Below are positions 15,298-24,272 of a stretch of DNA of 64,000 bases, in pieces. Positions within the stretch are counted from its first letter, which is position 1. Every line of letters starts with the position of its first letter. Under the pieces are notes generated by a model. It saw nothing but the letters and a program-made list of their open reading frames with translations, ran no database searches and had not been told where the DNA came from. The DNA comes from Desulfuribacillus alkaliarsenatis (GTDB lineage: Bacteria > Bacillota > Bacilli > Desulfuribacillales > Desulfuribacillaceae), in the NCBI RefSeq assembly GCF_001730225.1, contig NZ_MIJE01000033.1, positions 1-64,000 of the forward strand. Reading direction: 5' to 3'. The translations under genes and the position numbers were made by a program.

Positions 15298-15316
15298 TTT
15301 CATAGGTTGTTTTTAT
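15281..15316 (+). terminator. Rho-independent terminator after the TPR gene
   Basis: AACAACCTAT (15281-15290) pairs with ATAGGTTGTT (15302-15311), followed by a T-run. The left arm overlaps the 3' end of the TPR gene. It should separate that transcript from the helicase gene. Confidence 0.85.
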
Positions 15317-15353
15317 GTTATTATTAGAGAAAATACTCAATCAGGGGATATAC

Positions 15354-18080
15354 ATGAGCAACTTATATGAACGATATATCATAATGTACATAAACGAGCT
15401 TCTTATCGAAGACAAAATCACGAAGAGCATCGGCTATGTTTCTATAGAAAATACAAAGATTACTGATGTAAGCGCTGCTAACTTAGGGATACATGAATTT
15501 ATAATTGATGATAGTAATACTGATGCCTATTTAGCAGAGGTTTTACCATTGCTAGACAACAGTATTGTGGTTTTTTACTCTGCCGATGAACAGTTGCCAT
15601 TGCTTAATAGCATACTGGAATCATCAGGCTATAATCACTTTAATGGTCTATACTTAGATTTAAGACGGACCTTACCTGTGTTTACGAACTCAACAAACAC
15701 TGGGGAGCAGCATTTAAGTCACTTAGAGTTAATGGTGCAAATTTTTTGGCATCAATACAACTATTTGAAGGAACTACCGATATTAGTGATTCAAAAACTA
15801 ATTGAAGTCTATAATTCAATAGAAGATATAGCTATTAAAGGATATTTGCTAAATATTGAAAATGAAAAAATGCAAGAATTGGGTGCAACGACCCTAGCAA
15901 GTGACTCCGTTGCCTTCTCTCAGTTGGTCTTAAAGAAGAAGGTAATAACAGAGGTAGAAGAACACAATATAGGGTTAAATGATTTGCTAAACTTTTTTCA
16001 AAATCCCAATCGAGAAAAGATACTTAATGATTTTGAAGCACGACCGCAACAGCAAAAAATGCTGGAACATGTTCATACTGCACTAAAGGAAAACAAACAT
16101 CTATTAGTAGAAGCGGGTACAGGAACGGGTAAAACATTAGCATATTTATTACCGCTCCTATATTTTAGCCTTACTAACGAAAAAAGAGTTGTTGTAGCTA
16201 CCAATACGGTTTTGCTACAGAAGCAAATATTTGAGAGGGATATACCATTACTGCAAAAAATATATAAGATTCCTTTTAATGTAGCTATATTTAAAGGTAG
16301 GGGTCGTTATCTTTGTCTACGCAAGTTAATTAACCAGTTAGCAAACGACAAAGGTAATTCAACGAAGAAAAGCGATTTACTTGCTACAATCATTGTATGG
16401 TTATGTAAAACTGAGACTGGCGAAGGGGAAGAGCTACAGCTAAAGGATAATAAAGACTGGCAGCAAATCAGTAGCGATTCAGAAACTTGCTTAAATAAAA
16501 AATGTTATTGCTTTTCTTATTGTTATTATCACTTTGCTAAAGAAAAAGCAAACCATGCAAATCTAATTATCACCAATCATTCACTGGTCTTTTCTGATAT
16601 TAAAACGGATCATCAAATACTACCTGCCTATAAGCATATTGTCTTTGATGAAGCCCATCACCTTGAAAATGAAGCAACTAAACATCTTGGAACAAGGATA
16701 CAATACCATGATATCAAGCAATGCCTAACTTATTTATATCGGGATATTAAGAATGGTGCTTTGCCGAAAGCTATGGATTACATTAGATTGCTATTAACGC
16801 AGGGAAATGTTGAGTATGGTGACATATTAGAAATCCTCAATCAGTTAATCAAACAAACTATGGAGCTTACGCTAGCATTCGATGATTGCATGCTTGAGGT
16901 TCGCCAGTGGATACTCAGCCACCAGAAGGAACAATATGAATATAACGAAAGCATCCGCTTTACAACAAAATTGAGGACAGATTTTACAAAGCAGGACTTG
17001 TTTTCAAATGTTACCACTCAACTAAAGCTAATTAATACGCTAATGGAAGACCTTGAAAAAGCTATTCACAACTATGATGAGCTTGATTATCAGCTAAGCG
17101 AATATGTAAATAACGTACTAATGCAGAAGAGGCTGCTTCAGCAGTTTGAAAAAGATTTGCAGTTTTTCTTTAGTAAGCATGAAGATGATAAATACGTGTA
17201 TTGGTTTGAAATAGGTTCTAATCATTCCTATAAAAAACTATGTTTTAATGCTGTTCCAATATATATTGGTGAAATTCTAAACGAGAAGTTATTTGATAAA
17301 AAGTCATCATGTATTCTAACATCTGCAACCCTAGCTATCCGAGGCTCTTTTAAATATGCTATGAAAAAGTTTGGATTAGATGTAATCAGTGAAAGGGTTA
17401 TGTCACTTGAACTAGACTCACCATTTGATTATAAAGAGCAATGCCTAGTATGTATACCAACTAATATTCCATCAATTAAAGATGAGGGAGTCTTTATTAA
17501 CAATGCCTGCAAGCTTATTATCAAGCTTTTAAGTATAACAGATGGCAAAACATTGTTGCTATTTACTTCTAATCGAATGCTTGCTAGCTTTCATAGCAAT
17601 CTGAAACAGGGTTTAGCAACAACTGACATAAAAGTGCTAGCACAAAATATCGATAGCAACAATCGTTCAAAGTTACTTGAAGAGTTTTTTGAATCGAAAA
17701 AAGCCATCCTGCTTGGTAGTAATTCCTTTTGGGAAGGGGTGGATATGCCAGGGGATGCTTTGACGAACTTATTTATAATTAAGCTACCATTTTGGCCACC
17801 TAATATGCCTATTGTTGAGGCGCGAACTGAGCAATTGGAGAAAGAGCAGAAAAACTCTTTTATGGAATATGCTTTACCAGAAGCTATTATAAGATTCAAA
17901 CAAGGCTTTGGACGTTTAATTAGAACTAAAACAGACAGGGGAATTGTAGTAATTTTTGATCGGCGGGTTATCGATAGTAAGTACGGTAGCTTTTTTATTA
18001 AAGCTTTACCAGGTCCTACTGTTAGAGCAGTTTCTGAAAATGAACTGTTTAATGAAATTAGTGAATGGAATCAATCATAA
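15354..18080 (+). CDS. DinG-family (XPD-like) ATP-dependent DNA helicase
   Basis: 908 residues; ATG 15354 has AGGGG 6 nt upstream, whereas the ATG at 15315 lies in the terminator. Superfamily 2 helicase motifs: Q-motif-like RPQQQKML, Walker A EAGTGTGKTLAY, four clustered cysteines for an Fe-S cluster (CLNKKCYCFSYC), DEAH box FDEAHH, and C-terminal motifs with GSNSFWEGVDMPG and QGFGRLIRT. In Bacillus DinG the first 200 residues are a DnaQ-type 3'-5' exonuclease; here that stretch has lost the DxE and other acids though a remnant of its last helix (LDLRRTLPVF) remains. The protein should unwind 5' to 3'. Synteny with dinG-ypmAB-aspB-dnaD is recognisable. Confidence 0.88.
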   Translation: MSNLYERYIIMYINELLIEDKITKSIGYVSIENTKITDVSAANLGIHEFIIDDSNTDAYLAEVLPLLDNSIVVFYSADEQLPLLNSILESSGYNHFNGLYLDLRRTLPVFTNSTNTGEQHLSHLELMVQIFWHQYNYLKELPILVIQKLIEVYNSIEDIAIKGYLLNIENEKMQELGATTLASDSVAFSQLVLKKKVITEVEEHNIGLNDLLNFFQNPNREKILNDFEARPQQQKMLEHVHTALKENKHLLVEAGTGTGKTLAYLLPLLYFSLTNEKRVVVATNTVLLQKQIFERDIPLLQKIYKIPFNVAIFKGRGRYLCLRKLINQLANDKGNSTKKSDLLATIIVWLCKTETGEGEELQLKDNKDWQQISSDSETCLNKKCYCFSYCYYHFAKEKANHANLIITNHSLVFSDIKTDHQILPAYKHIVFDEAHHLENEATKHLGTRIQYHDIKQCLTYLYRDIKNGALPKAMDYIRLLLTQGNVEYGDILEILNQLIKQTMELTLAFDDCMLEVRQWILSHQKEQYEYNESIRFTTKLRTDFTKQDLFSNVTTQLKLINTLMEDLEKAIHNYDELDYQLSEYVNNVLMQKRLLQQFEKDLQFFFSKHEDDKYVYWFEIGSNHSYKKLCFNAVPIYIGEILNEKLFDKKSSCILTSATLAIRGSFKYAMKKFGLDVISERVMSLELDSPFDYKEQCLVCIPTNIPSIKDEGVFINNACKLIIKLLSITDGKTLLLFTSNRMLASFHSNLKQGLATTDIKVLAQNIDSNNRSKLLEEFFESKKAILLGSNSFWEGVDMPGDALTNLFIIKLPFWPPNMPIVEARTEQLEKEQKNSFMEYALPEAIIRFKQGFGRLIRTKTDRGIVVIFDRRVIDSKYGSFFIKALPGPTVRAVSENELFNEISEWNQS

Positions 18081-18150
18081 TAGCATAATTATATATAATA
18101 ATCCTTATTCCTAAGGACGTAACTGTAAAATATGAAAAAGGATTGATTCT

Positions 18151-19035
18151 ATGCTTCGCTTCTGGTATTTCACAACTGCAGTAACACTAGTTTTATTTAT
18201 TTTATCAGTATCTATATGGTTGAATAATGTAACACCAACCGAAGGTAAATATATAGAAAGACATACTAAAAACGATACAAATAATGAACAAAAGTCAAAA
18301 CTAAAAAGTTATTTTTTGGATTTAGGTAGAAGTGAAGCTACGATTTTAATAACACCTAATAACAAAGTAATACTTGTCGATACAGGGGATGATGAGCATT
18401 TTAAAAAGCTAGACTTTATTCTTAAGGAGCTTAAGATAGAAAATATAGACTATCTATTTCTGACCACAAACGAACCAGACCATATTGGGGCTTTTCCAGA
18501 ATTACAAAAAAAATATAACATCCATAGCACATTAATATGCAAGGAGCCAGGAATAGGCTTGTTTGAACCAGATATCCGAAAATTACTAGTGGAATCTAAA
18601 AATGTTGTCTTGCTTCCAGAAAATAAAAAACTTACATTAGATGATGATTTAGACGTTTATGCTTTTTATGAGCATCCAATGGTATTAAAGTTCAAATATA
18701 AAGAGTCTTCTATCTTAATGATGTCAGATGCAAATTTTGAAATTGAAGAAAAACTTATAGCAAAATATAAAGAAAATCTAAAATCACTAATTCTCAAAGT
18801 TGGTAACCACGGACAAAGCTTGACGAGTAGTGATGAATTTTTAAAAGCTGTCAATCCACAGGTTGCTATAATTTTAGGAGGGGACACTGAAGATAATAGC
18901 CGCCCGTCATATGGTGTGATTGAGCGCTTAACTGAATCTTGGATAGATGTGTATAGAAACGATGTGAAAGGTACTATTTTAGTACAACTTGATGGTGAAT
19001 CATTTGAAGTAAATACCCATCTAAATAATTATTAG
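18151..19035 (+). CDS. Membrane-anchored ComEC/MBL-fold protein with degenerate metal site
   Basis: 294 residues with one N-terminal membrane segment (about 5-25); the rest is a metallo-beta-lactamase-type domain exported outside the membrane. Order is that of the C-terminal domain of ComEC and its free-standing relatives: FLDLGRSEATILITPNNKVILVDTGDD, then LTTNEPDHIGAFPEL. The metal motif normally reads HxDADH; here the first histidine is T106 and the first aspartate E108, with only D110-H111 kept, and later ligands are changed to DANFE. Nuclease activity is therefore doubtful. It may be a binding protein or regulator. Confidence 0.75.
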   Translation: MLRFWYFTTAVTLVLFILSVSIWLNNVTPTEGKYIERHTKNDTNNEQKSKLKSYFLDLGRSEATILITPNNKVILVDTGDDEHFKKLDFILKELKIENIDYLFLTTNEPDHIGAFPELQKKYNIHSTLICKEPGIGLFEPDIRKLLVESKNVVLLPENKKLTLDDDLDVYAFYEHPMVLKFKYKESSILMMSDANFEIEEKLIAKYKENLKSLILKVGNHGQSLTSSDEFLKAVNPQVAIILGGDTEDNSRPSYGVIERLTESWIDVYRNDVKGTILVQLDGESFEVNTHLNNY

Positions 19036-19127
19036 AAACACTTAGTCGCAACTTGACTTTTTAATATTTGACTGATTTAATGAACCTAAAGCCTATTTGG
19101 GCTTATTTTTTTGAGGGAGATGATAAC

Positions 19128-19928
19128 TTGGACAACCTTGCACGAGCAGACATTGCAATTATTGGTGGAACAGGGGTATACGACCCTGAGCTACTTAGTG
19201 ATATTGAGCAGATCTTACTAAATACTAAGTATGGCTGTGTAGCTGTAACGATAGGTAGTTATGAAGGAAAGAAAGTCGCTTTTATAAGCCGTCACGGCAA
19301 AGGTCATACGACACCTCCACATAAAATTAATTATAGGGCAAATATTGAAGCAATATATAAATTACAAGCAAAAAAAATATACGCGACAGCAGCCGTCGGC
19401 TCTTTAAGAAAAGAGTTGAAACCAGGAGATTTAGTAATTTTAGATCAATTTATTGATTTTACAAAAAAACGAAAGTATACGTTTTTTGATGGGGAAGAGG
19501 GAGTTGCTCATGTTGATTTAACAGATCCCTATTGCCTAGAACTAAGAGATAAAATTATTTCACAATGCAATAAATTAAAAATACCATACCACGCAACAGG
19601 AACATACATATGTACGGAAGGACCTCGCTTTGAAACTCCAGCAGAAATTGCTCTTTTTGCAAACTGGGGTGCTGATGTAGTCGGAATGACAAATGTACCA
19701 GAGGTAATTCTGGCTCGTGAAAAAGAACTTTGTTATGCTACAATAGCAACGGTTACCAATTACGGTGCTGGTATCTCTGAAACATTATTAACCCATAAAG
19801 AAGTAAGTGAGGTTATGTCGAATAACAATAAGCTCTTACGGGATTTATTGAAGGCAATCATAGGAAATGAAGATAATGAAAGAAACTGCAAATGCAAATA
19901 TGCTGCTGCCGAGCTTGGAAAATTCTGA
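19128..19928 (+). CDS. S-methyl-5'-thioadenosine phosphorylase
   Basis: 266 residues; TTG 19128 is chosen because GAGGGAGA (19113-19120) lies 7 nt upstream and the family begins right there (ADIAIIGGTGVYDPELL). Purine-nucleoside phosphorylase fold with phosphate-binding SRHGKGHTTPPH, substrate loop CTEGPRFETPAEI and base-contact VGMTNVPE. It cleaves methylthioadenosine, the by-product of polyamine or homoserine-lactone-type reactions, to adenine and methylthioribose 1-phosphate; it could also accept 5'-deoxyadenosine from radical SAM enzymes. First gene of a four-gene salvage cluster (19128-23007). Confidence 0.9.
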   Translation: MDNLARADIAIIGGTGVYDPELLSDIEQILLNTKYGCVAVTIGSYEGKKVAFISRHGKGHTTPPHKINYRANIEAIYKLQAKKIYATAAVGSLRKELKPGDLVILDQFIDFTKKRKYTFFDGEEGVAHVDLTDPYCLELRDKIISQCNKLKIPYHATGTYICTEGPRFETPAEIALFANWGADVVGMTNVPEVILAREKELCYATIATVTNYGAGISETLLTHKEVSEVMSNNNKLLRDLLKAIIGNEDNERNCKCKYAAAELGKF

Positions 19929-19953
19929 TTCTATATTTATGGGGGAATTATAA

Positions 19954-20994
19954 ATGCGACCAATGAAGTGGGAAAACCGTAGACTGAAATTAGTAAACCA
20001 GCTTCTACTACCAGAGCAAGAACAATGGATTGAATATAGCGATTATAATGATGTAGCGACAGCTATCAAAACTATGGTGGTTAGGGGCGCCCCAGCCATT
20101 GGAGCAACTGCTGCATTTGGACTAGCTTTAGCTGCATTGAAGTATCGTAATAGTGCAATAGATGAGTTCCAAAGTAATTTTGACAATGCTGCTGATATAT
20201 TAGCAAAAACTAGACCTACTGCTGTTAATTTGTTTTGGGCGATAGAGCGCATGAAACGGGTCGTTAATGAAAATCGTGAGCAGTGCACAGTACCAGAGCT
20301 CGTTGAAAAACTTGTCAGGGAAGCTGAAAACATTGCCGAAGAAGATATTATTATAAATAAGAGCATCGGCAAACACGGTGGTAACTTGATTCCTGATAAC
20401 GCTCAAATCTATACTCATTGTAATGCTGGGGCATTAGCAACAGTTGATTACGGAACTGCCCTTGGAGTAATACGTAATGCACATGAACAGGGAAAAAATA
20501 TACATGTGTACGCAGGGGAAACTAGACCGTTTCTACAGGGTTCTAGGCTAACAACATTTGAACTTATGAAAGACAATATACCTGTTACTCTAGTTACAGA
20601 TAATATGGCTGGCTTCTTAATGAAACAAGGCAAGGTTGATTGTGTTATTGTTGGTGCTGACCGTGTTGCTGGGAATGGTGACGTGGCGAATAAAATTGGA
20701 ACCTACAGTCTGTCTGTACTTGCGAAAGAACACAATATTCCGTTTTATGTAGCTGCACCTATATCGACAATTGATTTAAATATAGATCATGGTGACGATA
20801 TAGAAATAGAGGAACGTGGAGTAGATGAAGTTATTAAAATTTTTGATGCTTATATCGCTCCAAAGGACGCTGTAGCATACCACCCAGCCTTTGACGTGAC
20901 ACCTAATTCGAATATAACTGCAATTATTACAGAAAAAGGTATCATTAAAAACCCTTCACTTGAGGCTATGAAGTCATTTTTTAATAAAATTTAA
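19954..20994 (+). CDS. Methylthioribose-1-phosphate isomerase
   Basis: 346 residues, GGGGGAA 8 nt upstream of ATG 19954. It belongs to the eIF2B-alpha-like isomerases: RGAPAIG near 48-54, the active-site cysteine in THCNAGALAT (about 160), the catalytic aspartate in GADRVAGNGDVANKIGTY (about 240) and the C-terminal YHPAFDVTP. It converts methylthioribose 1-phosphate to methylthioribulose 1-phosphate, the product of the gene before it being its substrate. The full length fits the family. Confidence 0.93.
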   Translation: MRPMKWENRRLKLVNQLLLPEQEQWIEYSDYNDVATAIKTMVVRGAPAIGATAAFGLALAALKYRNSAIDEFQSNFDNAADILAKTRPTAVNLFWAIERMKRVVNENREQCTVPELVEKLVREAENIAEEDIIINKSIGKHGGNLIPDNAQIYTHCNAGALATVDYGTALGVIRNAHEQGKNIHVYAGETRPFLQGSRLTTFELMKDNIPVTLVTDNMAGFLMKQGKVDCVIVGADRVAGNGDVANKIGTYSLSVLAKEHNIPFYVAAPISTIDLNIDHGDDIEIEERGVDEVIKIFDAYIAPKDAVAYHPAFDVTPNSNITAIITEKGIIKNPSLEAMKSFFNKI

Positions 20995-21017
20995 ATGTAC
21001 TAAACAAGGAGATTAAC

Positions 21018-21689
21018 GTGTATAGGAATATTGAACAAGCCCAAAAAGCTGTGCTTAACTCCGTTCATGATATGATTGAAAGCAAGCTAGTTGCCTCTAC
21101 ATGGGGCAATGTAAGTGCTAAGGTAGATAATGATAATCTAATAGTAATTACGCCATCAGGTGTTGATTATAAAAACCTTACATTTAACGAACTTCCTGTC
21201 ATCGATATGGACGGTAAAAAAATATATGGAAAATACGAGCCATCATCAGAAAAGCTTTTACACCTTGCTTTATTGAAAAATCGCAAAGACATTCATGGCG
21301 TTATGCATACTCATAGTATATATGCGAGTGCATTTTCAGTTATCCGTGAGGCAATTCCTCCAATTATCGAAGATATGGTGCAAATTGCTGGTGGAGAAAT
21401 ACCTGTAGCTCCATATCATCTTCCTGGCACCCCTGAATTAGGTAACGATGTATTACGGGTTATGCAGGATAAATACGGAGCTTTAATGGCAAATCACGGT
21501 TTTGTAGGTGTTGGCAGGACTGTACACGAAGCGTTTAAGGTATGCTTAGTCGTGGAAAAAGCTGCCCAGATACATTTTATTGCAAAGGCGATTGGTACTC
21601 CTAATATATTGAGCGAAGAAGATGTAAGCATTATGCGTAAAGGCTATTTGGAATCATATAGTAAACATGATATGGAGGGAGCAGGTTAG
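21018..21689 (+). CDS. Class II aldolase/adducin-family protein (MtnB or Ald2-like)
   Basis: 223 residues from GTG 21018 with AAGGAG upstream. Zinc-dependent class II aldolase fold: GNVSAKVD, PSGVDY, EPSSEKLLHL (catalytic glutamate), HTHSIYASAF with two zinc histidines, and ANHGFVGVG with the third. In the ordinary methionine salvage route this position is held by the dehydratase MtnB, followed by mtnW/X/D; none of these is here. An aldolase that splits methylthioribulose 1-phosphate (or deoxyribulose 1-phosphate) into dihydroxyacetone phosphate and an aldehyde fits the cluster better. Sequence alone does not separate the two activities. Confidence 0.82.
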   Translation: MYRNIEQAQKAVLNSVHDMIESKLVASTWGNVSAKVDNDNLIVITPSGVDYKNLTFNELPVIDMDGKKIYGKYEPSSEKLLHLALLKNRKDIHGVMHTHSIYASAFSVIREAIPPIIEDMVQIAGGEIPVAPYHLPGTPELGNDVLRVMQDKYGALMANHGFVGVGRTVHEAFKVCLVVEKAAQIHFIAKAIGTPNILSEEDVSIMRKGYLESYSKHDMEGAG

Positions 21690-21690
21690 A

Positions 21691-23007
21691 ATGAAAACAA
21701 TTCTAATTAATGGATTAGTTTTAACAATGGAGGCGGATTGGAAGCCAGCCTATTTAGACATTGTTATAAATGATCAAAGAATAGAAAAAGTTGAACAATT
21801 ATCGGACGATGAGCGTAAACAGTATATAAATCAAGGCTATCAATGTGTAGATATGGCTAATAAAGTAGTTATGCCTGGCTTTGTAAATACTCACGGTCAT
21901 GCTGCTATGACCCTTTTACGTAGTTATGCAGATGACCTACCATTACAACAATGGCTAGAAGATAAAATTTGGCCTTTTGAAGCAAAATTAACGGCAGACG
22001 ACATATACTGGGGAACTAAGCTTGCTATTATAGAAATGCTTGAGACAGGAACGACATGCTTCACAGATATGTATTTTGAAATGGAGCAAGTTGCAAAGGC
22101 TGTTGAAGAAATGGGTATTAGAGCTTGTTTGTCCCGTGGCATGATTGGTGTAGCGCCAAATCGTGATATTGCTTTAAGCGAAAGTGAACAATTTATTAGT
22201 CAATGGAATCAAGCAGCAGAAGGTAGAATCACGTGTACATTAGGTCCACACGCACCTTACACTTGTCCACCGGACTACTTAAAAAAGGTTGTTGAGTTAG
22301 CGAATAAGCTTGACGTACCAATTCAAATTCATGTCTCTGAGACTGAAAAAGAAGTAAATGATTGCAAGGAGATGTATGGAGCTAGTCCAGTTAAGCATTT
22401 AGAGAATATTGGGCTGTTCTCAAGACCAACTATTGCGGCCCATTGTGTTCATTTAGATGATAATGATATCGATATTATGCATAAGCACAATGTTACTATA
22501 AGCCATAATCCAAGTAGTAACTTAAAGCTTGCTAGCGGTATTGCTCCCCTTAAGAAGTACATCGACAAGGGTTTAACAGTTGGAATTGGAACTGATGGAT
22601 GCTCAAGTAATAACAACTTAGACATGTTGGAAGAATTAAAGCTTGCATCTCTAATTCATAAAGGCAATACATACGATCCGACCTTGATACCTGCGAGAAA
22701 AGCCTTAGAAATGGCAACTATCGAAGGTGCTAAAGCATTATTTTTAGATGAAGTTATCGGCTCAATAGCGCCTGGTAAACAAGCAGATATTATTGCCTTT
22801 AGTTTGGATAAATCTTTATATTATCCATCCTTTGATATCACATCATTGTTAGTGTACTCTGCAAATTCTAGGGATATTTCTGATGTATTTATTGCTGGTA
22901 AACAGATAATGAAGAACAGAAGATTAGAGTTTAATAAGCAGGAAATTTTTCAGCAGGTTCAAGATAGAGCACAAAATATTGCAAAAGAAATAGCGGCTAC
23001 AAAATAG
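21691..23007 (+). CDS. 5'-methylthioadenosine/S-adenosylhomocysteine deaminase
   Basis: 438 residues; ATG 21691 begins at the usual place (KTILINGLVLTMEADW) with a GGAGGGA site upstream, one base after the aldolase stop. Amidohydrolase fold with metal site NTHGHAAMTLLRSYADDLPLQQWL, the HVSE(T) loop, HNPSSNLKLASG and the metal aspartate in GTDGCSSNNNLDMLEEL. It deaminates SAH, MTA, adenosine or 5'-deoxyadenosine to the inosine forms. Together with the three upstream genes it recycles SAM by-products. A terminator overlaps its last codons. Confidence 0.9.
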   Translation: MKTILINGLVLTMEADWKPAYLDIVINDQRIEKVEQLSDDERKQYINQGYQCVDMANKVVMPGFVNTHGHAAMTLLRSYADDLPLQQWLEDKIWPFEAKLTADDIYWGTKLAIIEMLETGTTCFTDMYFEMEQVAKAVEEMGIRACLSRGMIGVAPNRDIALSESEQFISQWNQAAEGRITCTLGPHAPYTCPPDYLKKVVELANKLDVPIQIHVSETEKEVNDCKEMYGASPVKHLENIGLFSRPTIAAHCVHLDDNDIDIMHKHNVTISHNPSSNLKLASGIAPLKKYIDKGLTVGIGTDGCSSNNNLDMLEELKLASLIHKGNTYDPTLIPARKALEMATIEGAKALFLDEVIGSIAPGKQADIIAFSLDKSLYYPSFDITSLLVYSANSRDISDVFIAGKQIMKNRRLEFNKQEIFQQVQDRAQNIAKEIAATK

Positions 23008-23020
23008 CCGCTTAATAATT
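22992..23020 (+). terminator. Terminator after the MTA salvage cluster
   Basis: AGCGGCTA (22992-22999) pairs with TAGCCGCT (23005-23012); the left arm lies in the last codons of the deaminase gene. A T-rich stretch follows. It separates the salvage operon from the opposing SASP-like gene. Confidence 0.65.
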
Positions 23021-23071
23021 TTGTTTATAGAAAGTTTTTGAATAAAATTACCTTTGCGTTAAATACTAAAT

Positions 23072-23245
23072 TTAGAAACTATTTCTAACCTTAACTGTTT
23101 CATCCTTGAAGTCACTCTGAGAAATACATGACCATTTTTCAGATTTGACTTCGGGTGCTATTCCTAATTCTTCGGCCACTTCAAAATGAAAATTTTCAAG
23201 TACATCATCTGACATCTGAAACAACTTAGTAGTCATTCTTGCCAT
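23072..23245 (-). CDS. Small acid-soluble spore protein-like, 57 residues
   Basis: A short gene on the minus strand in an otherwise empty 430-bp gap. ATG at 23245 is preceded by AAGGAGGTGAT, a perfect ribosome-binding site. The sequence includes LENFHFEVAEELGI followed by KSEKWSCISQSD and VKVRNSF; this resembles the EELAKELGF...KEGWGGI...AGNMVK pattern of SspF-like alpha/beta-type SASP, which coat and protect DNA in spores. Length and acidity fit. Its cysteine is unusual for SASP, and GG of the DNA-contact motif is changed, so it may be a diverged member. Confidence 0.65.
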   Translation of the reverse strand: MARMTTKLFQMSDDVLENFHFEVAEELGIAPEVKSEKWSCISQSDFKDETVKVRNSF

Positions 23246-23441
23246 AAAAGCATCACCTCCTTAAAGGTGTACTTATATTATGACACTGCAATGAAACAAT
23301 ATGTCTAACATATACAGGTAAAAACACGGGTTACTTAGCATATAAGGTAAATCCTTGTTTTAACCTGTTTTTAATTCAGCATATATTTTTACAATTATAT
23401 TATATAATGTGTAGTACAATAGTTTCGGAGGTGCTTAGTGT

Positions 23442-24203
23442 ATGGATATATTAGTGACTAATGACGATGGTATACATGCAAAAGGTTTAAAAGCATTAGT
23501 GAAAGAGTTATCTAAAATAGCTAACGTATATGTTATTGCTCCTGACCGAGAACGAAGTGCTACGGGTCATGCTATAACTATTCATAGTCCGATAAGAACA
23601 ACAGAAGTTCCAGGTTTTACAGACGCAACAAAAGCTTTTCAAGTTGATGGCACACCAGCTGACTGTGTGAAGCTAGGAATTAGTACTCTTCTTGATAACA
23701 AACCAGATTTTGTAGTTAGCGGTATAAATGCAGGTCCTAATTTAGGGCTTGATGTTTTATATTCTGGGACAGTAGCTGCAGCAATAGAAGCCTCTATTCA
23801 CGAAATTCCTGGTATAGCTTTTTCCTTAGCTGGAAGTACTGATTTTTGTTACGACACAGCAGCGAAAATTTCAATACAGATTTTAAAGCAGCTTATGGAA
23901 AAAAATCTAGATAACAACTCTATTTTTAACGTGAATTTACCTGTATTAGCTGACCAAGGATGCAAAGGCATTGTTGTAACTACCTTAGGCATTAGAAAAT
24001 ACATAAATTTCTATGAGCAGCGCTCTGATCCACGGGGATTGCCTTATTATTGGCTAGCGGGTGATTTAATGGATCATATCAACAAGCCTGACACTGATGT
24101 CAATGTTGTAGACAATGGTTATGTAAGTATTACACCAATCAATTTAGACTTTACCCATTATCAAAAGGTAAAAGAAATGAAAGACTGGAACTTTAAATTT
24201 TAA
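23442..24203 (+). CDS. 5'/3'-nucleotidase SurE
   Basis: 253 residues, ATG 23442 preceded by CGGAGGTG. The family signature is complete: N-terminal VTNDDGIHAKGLKAL (metal aspartates), the PDRERSATGHAIT loop, VDGTPADCVKLG, SGINAGPNLGLDVLYSGTV. It hydrolyses nucleoside monophosphates and short polyphosphates and responds to stationary-phase stress in other bacteria. Single gene between the SASP-like gene and a group of three unknown anchored proteins. Confidence 0.94.
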   Translation: MDILVTNDDGIHAKGLKALVKELSKIANVYVIAPDRERSATGHAITIHSPIRTTEVPGFTDATKAFQVDGTPADCVKLGISTLLDNKPDFVVSGINAGPNLGLDVLYSGTVAAAIEASIHEIPGIAFSLAGSTDFCYDTAAKISIQILKQLMEKNLDNNSIFNVNLPVLADQGCKGIVVTTLGIRKYINFYEQRSDPRGLPYYWLAGDLMDHINKPDTDVNVVDNGYVSITPINLDFTHYQKVKEMKDWNFKF

Positions 24204-24272
24204 ATAATCTTTTAATTAATATATCGTCCTATCCAGCATACATTGTACTATTGCTAATTAGGAGTTGGATTT

